Positions 23,401 to 33,600 of a DNA stretch of 64,000 nucleotides are shown here, piece by piece. Source of the DNA: Vitis vinifera (lineage: Eukaryota; Streptophyta; Magnoliopsida; Vitales; Vitaceae); contig NC_081807.1 in the NCBI RefSeq assembly GCF_030704535.1, positions 5,373,001-5,437,000 on the forward strand. Reading direction: 5' to 3'. The notes under the pieces are model-generated. The model was not told the DNA's origin, ran no database searches, and saw only the letters and a list, made by a program, of their open reading frames with translations. The position numbers were made by a program, and so were the translations under genes. Every line of letters starts with the position of its first letter. Within the stretch, counting starts at the first letter, position 1.

Positions 23401-23772
23401 GGAATCAGGATACGTCATCGGTAGTGGAAGAGCATCATCGTCATCGGCCAAGTAGCTCTCCCTGTTCCGCGACCAACGCTTCTCCCACGCATTTACCTTA
23501 ACACCACTGCCGGCGTTACCACTGCTTCTCCGAGCCGAGCCATCCGCTGTGCTTCCAACTCCGCCTCCGACTCCGACCCCATCCAGGTCCTGCTTGGACC
23601 GCACGCCAGCGGAAGCGTCGGCAGTGGTGAATAAATGGAGCCAGCGGGGAAATGAGGGGCCGGCGGGGAGGTCGGCGGCACGGCAACGTACGGTGGAGAT
23701 GGAGAATTTGGGGAGAGAGAAGATTGAAGGGTTTGAAGAGTACAAAATGGAGCTAGGGTTTGCTGGTAACAT
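17441..23772 (-). CDS. CYO1: Chloroplast DnaJ-type zinc-finger protein, CYO1/SCO2-like
   Basis: Three exons (23344-23772, 19122-19248, 17441-17514) encode 209 residues. Exon 1 carries a Ser/Ala-rich transit peptide and the segment [19 protein letters not shown], then [20 protein letters not shown]. Exon 2 holds the first Cys pair, C156-RS-C159-QGTG, and the second, C179-IP-C182-LGIG. Exon 3 gives [20 protein letters not shown] and a TAA stop. The two CxxCxGxG repeats are a DnaJ-like zinc finger without a J domain. From memory this matches Arabidopsis CYO1/SCO2 (At3g19220), a thylakoid protein disulfide isomerase needed for chloroplast formation in cotyledons. Intron 1 (4.1 kb) holds a LINE fragment and intron 2 (1.6 kb) a MITE. 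The small third exon was found by frame and splice match; its short length leaves slight doubt. Confidence 0.9.
17650..18079. mobile_element. hAT-like MITE in intron 2 of the CYO1-like gene
   Basis: The ends carry a perfect 13-base terminal inverted repeat, GGTGTTTGGTAAA on the left and its complement on the right. The 430-bp AT-rich interior is full of ACTTAATGACTTAA-type phrases and has no coding capacity. A clear target-site duplication is not visible. A relative lies at 49,210-49,745. Confidence 0.7.
19249..21219. other. Left part of CYO1-like intron 1, unassigned
   Basis: About 2 kb of intron DNA left of the LINE. Bases 20,140-20,600 are less AT-rich than the rest and look like degraded repeat or coding DNA in several broken frames, but I cannot name a family. 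No conserved gene recognised. Confidence 0.3.
21220..22244 (+). mobile_element. 5'-truncated LINE (non-LTR retrotransposon) in CYO1-like intron 1
   Basis: The segment encodes the C-terminal end of a plant LINE polyprotein: [19 protein letters not shown], then [18 protein letters not shown], a zinc-finger RVT segment ([18 protein letters not shown]) and [19 protein letters not shown]. The frame shifts once near 21,670 and stops interrupt it. A 3' UTR follows, then an A-tail at about 22,230-22,244. The reverse transcriptase core is absent, as expected from 5' truncation. The element is antisense to the host gene. Its 3' end resembles that of the LINE piece at 33,355-33,815. Confidence 0.85.
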
Positions 23773-25413
23773 TTCAAGATGGGCCGTTTTATGTATGTGG
23801 AGGAGCAGGGGCCAGAACTGTGCTAATCAGAAAATCTGGGCAGCCCAGTTTTAAGCTACAATATGCTTCAAGCCTTCAAATGAGCGCCATTTTTAGATTT
23901 TGTCCAAAGTGACTCGTTTGCCTTGTGAGACCTTTGGGACTTAAAAATGCGTTTTCCAGACAAGTTGGGTGAGATTCTCCTTTTGGGAACACAAACACCC
24001 TTTTCCAGGAAAAAAGAAATTTAAAAATAAAAGACCGGAAATGTCTGACGGAGAATTCCAAGGTCTTTGAATCAACTTCAAAACGGAGAAACAGAAACTG
24101 CCTTCTGTCCGGAAGAATCAGAGACCGAAAATCTTAACATTGCTGACTGATGCGGAGAAATGCAATTGGATATGTTGAGGCCGGAAAGGAAACGGGGAAA
24201 CTCAAACGGTGTCGTTCTGAAGAAAATGAAAAGGGAAAACTCAATGGGGCTCTGCCTCTGCGTGCTTCAGATGATCGAAAACGCCCACAGTTGATTCACA
24301 CTTTCAACTGCTAGTTTCTCTCTGATTTGGAGTCCGCAGATATAAATGCTACGTGGGAGTCGTGAAAAACATGTCTTTATTTCTGGAAAGGTAATCTTGG
24401 AAGTAGGTCAAATCCACCGCATGTGTATGTGCCCGTTTTTACAAGTACTTGGAAATCAAAAGGATCGTATGATTGTCCAATCCCTTCCTTTTCCAAGCAA
24501 ACCAAACTAGTACAGCACAGGCCACCCCCCTTCCTTTTCAAATCGTGAAAGCCTGAGGATGTCTTGGAGAATGTCGATTTGCAGTTACACCAAAGCAGGT
24601 GACCAAAAGGAACCAGTTGTTTACGTTGCTGGTATGAAAATAGTCCAAATACCTTCAGGCTGTGTTTGTTTCCAAAAAAATATTAAAAAAAGGAAAAAAA
24701 AATAGCTAAATGGTTTTTTATATTTGGTTTTACTTTTACCATAAAAAAGGGGAAAATTTTAAAATTTTCAATAAGTATCTATAAATGTGAATAAGAAGTT
24801 TCCTTGCTGGACAACACCTGATTATTATTATTATTATTATTGATAGCATTATTAGCTAATTTCCCTTAATAGTTTAAATTAATTCTGTAATTGACGTTTT
24901 ACCTTCACATTAGAGTTAATAGGAACTGGCTTTATTTGCTAATTTCCTTATGGATGAAATACTTGAAAAATAAAAATTTAAAAAAATTAGAAGGACTTCC
25001 AAAAATCACTACAAAATGGATTCTAATCCAAAGTAATTTGAAAGAGTTATAAGTGTTTTTTAATGTTTGAAAGTGTTACTTTGCAAAAATGAGTTATTTA
25101 ATAAACTTTTAAAAATCTTGAAAATTATTTAAAGTAATTGTAAGAGAATTACTTGGTTGGTGATTCTTAAAAAAATCACTATTGAAAAATGTTAGAAACT
25201 AGGGATGATAATGGGAGGGTTTTTTTCGGGCATTTGTCTCGTCATACTCCTAATGAGATGAGTTTGAAACTTAAATAAATTAGTTAATGGTGGGTTTGAA
25301 TTTTTTTTAAAAACTCATAATGGGTTTGTGACAAGTTTAAGTATTGTCTTATCTTGCCTCAATTATATATAAAAGTAATTGAATTTAATTTTTATTTTTT
25401 TATTCTAAATATT

Positions 25414-25414
<1 letters not shown>

Positions 25415-25459
<45 letters not shown>
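25415..25459. repeat. (TAA)n microsatellite
   Basis: About 15 uninterrupted trinucleotide units; likely polymorphic in length. Confidence 0.9.
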
Positions 25460-25461
<2 letters not shown>

Positions 25462-26100
25462 CACTTCAATAAAATAAGTTATAAAAAATTATAATATTTT
25501 AATTATTTATAAAATTTATTTATTTTAATGTAATTAAAAAATATAAAAATATATTTTTTTAAAAAAATTAAAAATTTTCAAAAAAAGAGTTAAATGAAAC
25601 ATGACAAGAATAAGAATTATTTTGAATAAATTGGACTGAGTTGGGATGAGAGTAATTCATCCCGAACCTACCTTGTTATTATATCTATTAAAAATTAAGA
25701 AATTGACAATAATTTTGAAAAGTGTTTTTAATTTTTTTAACATTTGAATATTTTTATCTTCTTAATACATAGACTTTCTAGAATTCATGACTAACTTAAT
25801 CTTAAAAGCACTTTAATCAAAATCACCACTGGCTAAAAGTTTGAGCAGATTGAGTTGTGATTTGCGAGGGAGGTGTGAGCTTCACGTACATTAGTTTGAT
25901 AGATTATTTATTAGACTTACAGCCTGCAACTTTGGAACTTAATTGCTGTATTTGATATGTTGGATGTGAACGAGAGATGCGACAGTCAAACAGTTAAGCT
26001 GCGTAAGTATTATTGTTTAGAGGAATGCAATATTGAAGACTGTCTCTTGATGATCCTTCTTTAATCACTCAAAGAATTTTTTTCTGTAATTGAGCTGATT

Positions 26101-26102
<2 letters not shown>

Positions 26103-26138
<36 letters not shown>
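26103..26138. repeat. (TA)n microsatellite
   Basis: About 18 uninterrupted TA units just downstream of the malectin-LRR gene's 3' end. Confidence 0.9.
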
Positions 26139-26140
<2 letters not shown>

Positions 26141-26396
26141 ATCATTACAGTGTGTGGGACTCAGCTTGTTGATTAAGCATAACAATGCCTACAATAGGAG
26201 AAGCAGAACACAAACATGTAGCCATCCAAACAAACAAGTAAAGGGTATTCAGTAGATGTCTTCCACCATTTTCGGCAGTGTTCATATCCTTTTTTCCAAC
26301 TTGCCCAGATTCATTTAAGGACTAAAAGCTTCCCAATTACCTCTTGAACTGGTATAGGAAAACCTCCTGTTCCTTTCTCAGCTTTCCTCATTTACT

Positions 26397-29300
26397 TTAT
26401 GCCGACGTTGATAGATGATTTCCAGGAGTAACCCTAAAGTAGGAAAGAACATCATCAGTAGACAGAAATTTAATTTTAGCAAAGTTGCAGAGTATATTGA
26501 CAAGCTTCCTATTAAGATATAGGAGACTCATTTGAATGTCTCTTGTTTGAAAATTGTTGAAAAGGTGGGAGTTTCATTCTTACTTGAGGTTTATGCCCAG
26601 TCTCTTTTGTAGTGTCCCTGGAATAGTACCATTTAGATTGTTGTTTTGAACGTAACTGTTGACAAAAGTACTAAGTCATTCAATGGGTAATCTAATGTTT
26701 GGAAAGCTGGAAAATACTATTGGGTAGCCTGTTCTCAATGATGGAAACTTACATCTCTTGAAGGCTTGTAACCTGGTCTAATGATCGAGGGAACGATCCT
26801 TCAAAGCCATTGTCCTCCAAATGTCTTGGTCAGATTAAAACAGAAACAGATTATGTTGTTGGTCATAAATGTACAGGACCTGAGAAGTAGAGTGAAAATT
26901 TGTTGGGGACTTACAAAGTTTGTAGCTCATTCAATGTGCTCATTTCTGGGATAGGACCCGAGAGTTTGTTCCCCCCAAGCCAACTGCAAAGTCCAACAAA
27001 CAATTTTGTGAGTGAACATCGTAATTAACAATCCAATTGAGTTGGGTAGGGTGATCAACATAACTAGATTACTTACAGATGCGTAAGTCCAGTCAAATTG
27101 GCTATGCTTGGTGATAGTGACCCGGCCAAATCGAAGTTTGTTAGATTCCTTCAAGCACCAAAACATTTAGCACCCCAAAATCAGAAAGAGGATCCATGAT
27201 CACCAACAATATTTATCACCTATAACTTAGTTTCTATATAGTTAATTTGATCCGGCCCCTTCTTTAAGATATGGCAGTACTACTATTTCTACTGTCAGCC
27301 GAAACTGAGAATTGATTAGCAAACTTCGTTATGATTGCCCACCGGGCTTTAGTTAAATGTGTCAAAGAGCCTGGTACCAATAATTTTAATGAACTCACAA
27401 AGTAACAACTCGAGCGAGTTTTCCTGTTGTACATGTAACTCCAGTCCATGAGTTGTTTTGAGGCAGGCATGGATCTCCACTCCAATCTGAAGGAGGGTTG
27501 TTAAACCCTCTTGCCAAATCTTCCATTCCCATGACTGTAAAATCCTCCAAATTGATTAAGGATCATTATGGGAAGAAAAATACAATTCTGGTGGTGTATA
27601 TGAGTAAAGAAATGGAGAGAGTGGCTACCATCCCTAGTGAGAGTCCTTCCACCTAGAGGCAGCATCTGAAAGATCTCCCCAGCATTGATCACAGGCCCAA
27701 CGGGTATGTCAGCCCCAGGAGTCATGACAATCTCAGTCAGCCCAGAGAGAGGCCATTGTGTCCCATACACCATCACACCATCAGTTGTAACATTGAGATT
27801 AGTGAAAAAGTTCTTGCCATTAACAGAAACACTGAAAACTCTCCAACTAAATGGGCTTGGTGTCCGATTATCTTGGAAGTAGAGTGAAATGTAGTATTTG
27901 CTACTAGGAAGAGGTTCAGTAGGCCACTGGAGTTGAAGTGTTTTTCCTCTGCTTGTTGTGATTGCTGACTTAAACACCTTTAGTGGTGGCGTGTTCCAGA
28001 AATCTGAAGAAGTTATATTGGAATGGCTCTCAACAATGGGATTATTATCCATGAATGGTTGCCAGAACCGGTTGTATGGATCATCTGGAAAGCTAGTTTC
28101 ACGGTTCATATATTCACTATCAGAAACCCCTCAAGCTTCATTCTACCTATACACACACACACATATCTTAATCCCCCCATGATCTCACCATTAGTATAGC
28201 AGGGAGTCTGCACAGGTTCTATCTAAAATTTTCTCAGATTACCACTGTTAAACATTTTGATATTGAATGGCTGGGGTTAAACATCTGCACAAACATTCCG
28301 TTAGCCTTTTTAGTAAACCTCAATATGGTTGTGGTCATCAGACATCAACCATATTCAGTCAGTTCCATAAGTAAGCTGCAACTTTAGCAGATCGAGTCAG
28401 GCTAATAGCTAATCCAAATTAAGAAGCAATCAGAGTATAACTTAACTTGACCTTTAACCAGAGATGTTCAATCCAAATCCAACTCAATTTCAATTTTTTA
28501 AATTGAAGGTGAGTTTGGGTTGGTATGGTAAGACTTAAGTCGATCAGATTGTAATTCAAAATCCATCCATAATATTTTTTTAAAAAATTTCAATGTATTT
28601 ATACCAAATTTTAAAAAGTAAATGAGATAAAAATTTGATATTTTTTCTTAAAAGAATAAAAAGAAGAATATAATATAGGATAATATAAAAATATTCAATC
28701 GGGTTTGGGTTAGATTTGGTTGATCAAAAGTTAATTTGAGGCCAATCCAAATTGAGTTTAAGTTGGAGAAAGTTGACTAAAATCTAATCTAAATATTAAA
28801 AATGATTCTCCAAACTTACTCGAATATCATTGAATTGAGCCAATGCCCACAATTTGCACCTTTGTGATAACTACTAGGGTTAAATACACTCTACTATTTT
28901 AACTTTTAATATATTCATGCAAAATTCAACACTTTGTCCTCCGAACTTATTTAAAAACAATACTTAACCCACAAACTTATTAAAAGTCAATAAGCAATTT
29001 GTTAAATGAAGAAATAAGACTAAAATATAAAGAAAAATACTTGCTTTTTAAATTCAAAGTTATCACACTTTGTAGTTGCATATGAACATTTCAAATAACT
29101 GTGTGAACATTTCTCTGAAATCAAAAATCTAAATTGATAACTTCCATATTTCGAAAACATTTAAGAAAAATTTCACTTTCAAGCTATCAATTCAAAATTC
29201 ATTGTACCTAAATTTGAACCAATGTTGGAATTAGAGTGTAAAAAATTAAAAAAAAAAAAAAAAAGGGTAAAGTATTGCTATTTAATAAATTTGAACGGCA

Positions 29301-30181
29301 AAGTGTTAATTCTTAATATTTGGCAACGCTTATACAGGCTTTATACTTAGAAGTAAAGAGTGAAGTTATCCATGAGAAGTGTACGTGCACTTACCAAACG
29401 ATATCATCGTTGGAGCCAAAACTGTGTCTAGCAACAACGTTCAGCGCATACTTGGTAAAATCAGTGGAATTATACACAGAGGCCTCCATATTCTCCAGCT
29501 CCAGAGCTGTAATAAATGGACTCGAAACCGTCTTCCCATTCCTGGCAAGGCAAACGCTGAGCGTCTTCCCCATGGCAGCCACGACAATCTCGTAGTATGA
29601 GGTGAGCCCCTTTGCATAATCCTCGGTCGTGTTGACAATGCCCCACTTGGTTCCATCAATGATCTGCTCAAAAACCGGTGGCTCATTCCCTCCATCAAAC
29701 CCTCCATAATAGTAGGTAGTTCTTATCAGATACTTCCCTCCTTTGATCACCGGAATCACGTAGCAGTACTTCTTAGCCGACTTGTCCGGAAAATACCTCA
29801 ATGTAGACAGTATTGGAAACAAATCTGGTGTTTTAAGGGTTGATGAGTTGCCAACGGAAATGAAGCCTTCATCGGTAATAAATTTCAGGTTCGTTGTGAC
29901 TATATCTTTGGTTGAGCCACAGTTTAAAAGGACACCTACCAAAAAACACCAAGGCCAGTCAGAAAAAAACTGAATCCAAGATGGTAATCAGGAGATCAGT
30001 ACTGTAAATCTGTTCAAAGAAGAGAATGCAAGGAGATATTGGACAATTGTAGGATTATATCTTAATGTGGGTGTTATATATATATATATGGTGGGTATAA
30101 CTTATTACCTCTGGGTGCAGGGATGGCATGGAGGGAGAGAGGGATGGTTACAAGAGATAGGAGGAAGATGGAGAGAGACAT
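26397..30181 (-). CDS. Secreted malectin-like / LRR protein without kinase
   Basis: Nine exons: 30109-30181, 29395-29935, 27629-28092, 27399-27534, 27077-27148, 26915-26983, 26753-26824, 26584-26655 and 26397-26433. They join in frame to 511 residues. A signal peptide (MSLSIFLLSLVTIPLSLHA) is followed by a malectin-like domain, about residues 26-345 (LLNCGSTKD, DEGFISVGN, LSTLRYFPDKSAKKYC, YYISLYFQDNR). Next comes the LRR N-cap DWSGDPCLP..SWTGVTC and about four LRRs, several on 69- or 72-nt exons that each encode one repeat. It ends LGINLKVTPGNHLSTSA with no membrane segment or kinase. From memory it matches Arabidopsis At3g19230, neighbour of CYO1 there too. The family likely binds cell-wall glycans; the ligand is unknown. 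Exon 3 has two in-frame acceptors 24 nt apart (28,116 and 28,092); the second gives the gapless family match. Confidence 0.9.
28117..29394 (-). other. Intron 2 of the malectin-LRR gene
   Basis: About 1.3 kb of AT-rich intron with an A run near 29,250 and no recognisable gene. The duplicate copy of this gene has only a 240-bp intron here, so either this one has gained DNA or the copy has lost it. Confidence 0.5.
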
Positions 30182-30340
30182 GGTGGGAGAGATGGCAGCA
30201 AGGCATAGAAAGGGAAGGATTTTTTTTTTTTTTTTTTTGTGGCGAGAGAGGAATTTTTGGGAATGTGTTTGGCCTGTGTATGGGGTTGACACACTAGGCC
30301 TCTGACCGAGTCAGCCTTTTCTGCCATCTCCTCCTTCTTT

Positions 30341-30342
<2 letters not shown>

Positions 30343-30370
<28 letters not shown>
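30343..30370. repeat. Poly-T tract
   Basis: About 28 T on the + strand, lying between the malectin-LRR start and the tRNA. It could be an old A-tail of a - strand insertion or a slippage product. Confidence 0.7.
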
Positions 30371-30376
<6 letters not shown>

Positions 30377-30400
30377 AAAAGGAAAAAGCAAAAATTTAAA

Positions 30401-30473
30401 CGCGCCAGGTAGGGGTCGAACCTACGACTTTCTGCTTAGGAAACAGACGCTCTATCCACTGAGCTACAGGCGC
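30401..30473 (-). tRNA. tRNA-Arg, anticodon CCT
   Basis: The reverse complement folds as a full cloverleaf: GCGCCTG acceptor strand, D arm with TAGCTCAGTGGATAGAGC, anticodon stem TCTGT/GCAGA around the loop TTCCTAA (anticodon CCT, codon AGG), and T arm GTAGG-TTCGACC-CCTAC. A 3' CTGGCGC strand and discriminator G follow. One T:T mismatch sits at acceptor pair 6; all other arms pair. There is no intron. T runs follow its 3' end (30,371-30,390 on the - strand) and would serve as a Pol III terminator. Confidence 0.95.
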
Positions 30474-30665
30474 TTGCTGTAATTTCATTTAATCTAAGAG
30501 TAACAAAGTCAGTTAATCTTTAAAAGTCCAAACTACCCTTATTAATATACAAAAATTACGTTTTTCCCTCATCTCTTTGAAAACCCTGACTTCCTGGAAT
30601 CTCCTCATCTCCCATTGCCGAAAGCCCTAACTTCCAGTGGAAACGGGAGAAATTAAGCAGCAGCC

Positions 30666-33600
30666 ATGAAGGTGTTCGAAATCAATGGGCACTCTCTCTG
30701 TCTCGCCCTCTTCACTGACGTCTCGAACTCCAAGTACTCTCTTTCTCTCTCTAAATATTTCTTCCTTTTGTTGTACTCCACTCGGTTTGGTTTCCTAGAA
30801 AAGGGATGATAAATGTTCTTTCCTTTTGTTGTACTACGCTCCGTTTGGCTTCCTAGAAAAGGGAGGACAAGGAAAGAGGAGATTTTTTGGTCTTGTGTGT
30901 TTTATTTGCTTACCTTTTTTTTTTTTCCCTATTTTATTGGAAAGAATGAAAAGAAAACTCAACTGGAGTTGACGGACTAGTGTTGTCAGGATTGGTTGAG
31001 TATGGTTTTTTTAGGAAAATTTTTAAATTTATTTTCCTAGCAATCCAACGAAACATTAGAAATGAAAACTGTTTCTACTTTATTAGAACCAAGTAGTTGA
31101 CCCGTCACTGTGGAAATTATTCAGTTTTATGCCATAGAAAGGATCATGGGAACTTGTGATGCATATATGTCGTCCTTGATGGTGATGATGATGATGATGA
31201 TGATTGAACATCCTGAGGATGTTTCTTTAGAATAAAACTAAACAAGGGCTATGTTTAGTTCTGGAAAAATCATTTTTGTTAGCATTTTTTTTGCTTAGTA
31301 CCTTCCGGAAACCTAACATAACCTATGTGTTTTAGTGGAACGTAAGTTCTCATAGCATTTTTTACACGATTCATTTAGAGTATAGACATTGGGTTGTCCA
31401 TCTGCTTGTTCTTTGTCTGGTGAGTGGAAAACTCTTTTGTTTAGATGTATTTTAGTTTCTAAGATTCATTTAGTTAGAATTACTACAAAAAAAAAAAAAA
31501 ATTCAGAAGTTTTTTGGGACTTGTTTGTTAAGAAAAATAGTAATTTGGGACTTTGATTGTAGTAGTTGAGAGTATTCAAAGAAGGATGCTGAAATAACAT
31601 GGCACTTAATTCTGATTCTTCAACTAAAAATGTGGCACTTAGCAGGAAGGAATTTTGAGGAGGAGAGAGGTTGGATATATGGCATTGTTGATTAGATGAA
31701 AAGAGAGTTTTATAACTTTGTTTGATCTGAGGAAGTAAAATTCTTTATGACCTTTTCATGAGAATGATGATAAAAATGAGTGGTTTTGCTTTATCATTAT
31801 TTGTGCCTAGATTTGTCTCAGAAGCTTATTTTTGTGGAAATTTCACCTTCATCCTCGGAGGAGATGTGAATTCTGATATCCACTAGGACTTCCCTTGTTA
31901 ATTTTTGTTGTGACAATCAATATATGCTTTATTCTTGTCATCCTTTGGGTAACCCTTTTTATCTGGCTTTTGATGATTTAGATCCTTGTACGATAGAGTT
32001 GAAGTATGCTTCATCAATGTGTTTTGTGGCATGGCCTGTGATTTTGAGATTCCTTTATGCTTTTATCCTTCTTCATTAAATCTGACTTTGCATTATGTAT
32101 TTGGGCTGTTCTCCAACCTTTTTATTTTCCTGGTTTTTTCATATCTTGGTTGGTATGTGCATGAAGTTGCTATAGTCATATCATAATCTGGATTCAAGCA
32201 GGGTTTCCTATCTCCAATTATAGTTGAACTTGGATGCTGAAGTTTGGCTGACATTTCAGAAATTCAAATATTTAAGGTGGTAGAGTATCTCATATTTATT
32301 AGGTTGAAAGTTGGATTAAACTTTTATAAAATAAATAATTGGAATTGTCTAAACAATGTTTTTTTGTGAGTCTAATTAGTTGTTTAGAAGGTGGATATTT
32401 CATTTCAACTTGAGGGTAAAGGTTTTGTTACTCCCTGTTTTACAGATAATGAAATTTTATGTTTGTTGACTTTGTTCATGTATAGCTTCTGATGTATCTT
32501 GGCATGTGCCTAAGTGAAGTTCTTATTTATTTCTCTTGCCATGAGCCAGAAATATATGTGTATATTGAAGATCCATAAAATATATTTCATTTAGATTCTT
32601 TGGTAATCTTTTATAGATGAACCTTAATATAGTAATTCAACATAGAATTTTTTTTCCCTTTATTGTTGCACGACTAGAAAGATAACATATTTGATTAAGT
32701 GGCTTTAGCCATTCAGTTTTGCTAATTTTTGGGGACTTAACATTTTTCGTAGCTCATTCAATGTGCTCATTTCTGGGGTAGGACCTGAGGGTTTGTGGCC
32801 GCCCCCCCAGCCAACTGTAAAGTCCAACTAACAGTTTTTGTGAGTAAACATCGTAACAATCCAATTGAGTTGGATAGGGTGATCAACATAACTAGATTAC
32901 TTACAGATAGGTGAGTGCAGTCAAATTGGCTATGCTTGGTGACAGCAACCCAGCCATAATGAAGTTTGTTAGATTCCTTCAAGCCCCCAAACATGTGGCA
33001 CCCCAAATAAAAAATAGGATCTATGAACACCTACAATATTAATCAACTATAACTTAGTTTCTATATAGCTAATTGAGGAAAAGAACAATTCTAATGAGTG
33101 TGTATGAGTAAAAGAAATGGAGAGAGTGGCTATCATCTCTAGTGAGAGTCCTTTCATCAAGTGGCAACATTTGAAAGACCTCCCCAGCATTGATCACAGG
33201 CCCAATGGGTATGTCAGCTCCGGGAGTCATGACAATCTCAGTCAGCCCAGAGAGAGGCCCCATAAACCATCTCACCATCGGTTGTAACATTCAGATTAGT
33301 GAAAAAGTTCTTGCCATTAACAGAAACACTGAAAACCCTCCAACTAAATGGGCTGGGCAAGGATTCTCTGGCACTTGTTGTTTTCTTTGTTTGGGATGTC
33401 GTGGGTGCTTCCATTAGCGGTTAGACAGATGTTGTTAGGTTGGCACAAGTCTTTCGTGGGTAAGAAGAGGGAAAAAAAAGTGCGGCGAGCTACTCCTATA
33501 TGCCTTTTCTGGACAGTTTGGAAGGAAAGAAACAGTAAGACATTTGAAAATGAGGGGCATTCGGTTCAAGGGCTTAAACTTTCTTTTCTTTGTAACCTTT

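Larger units (their letters stand above)
23773..26396. other. Intergenic region between CYO1-like and malectin-LRR genes
   Basis: The first 600 bp form the promoter side of the CYO1-like gene. The rest is AT-rich and holds microsatellites: (ATT)n near 24,823-24,842, (TAA)15 at 25,415-25,459 and (TA)18 at 26,103-26,138. No gene recognised. Confidence 0.5.
26900..32727. repeat. Segmental tandem duplication, copy A
   Basis: This unit starts in intron 6 / exon 6 of the malectin-LRR gene. It covers exons 6 to 1, the tRNA-Arg gene, CGI121 exon 1 and the first 2 kb of CGI121 intron 1. It is repeated in the same orientation at 32,728-37,664. Copy A holds all the intact genes. Confidence 0.85.
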
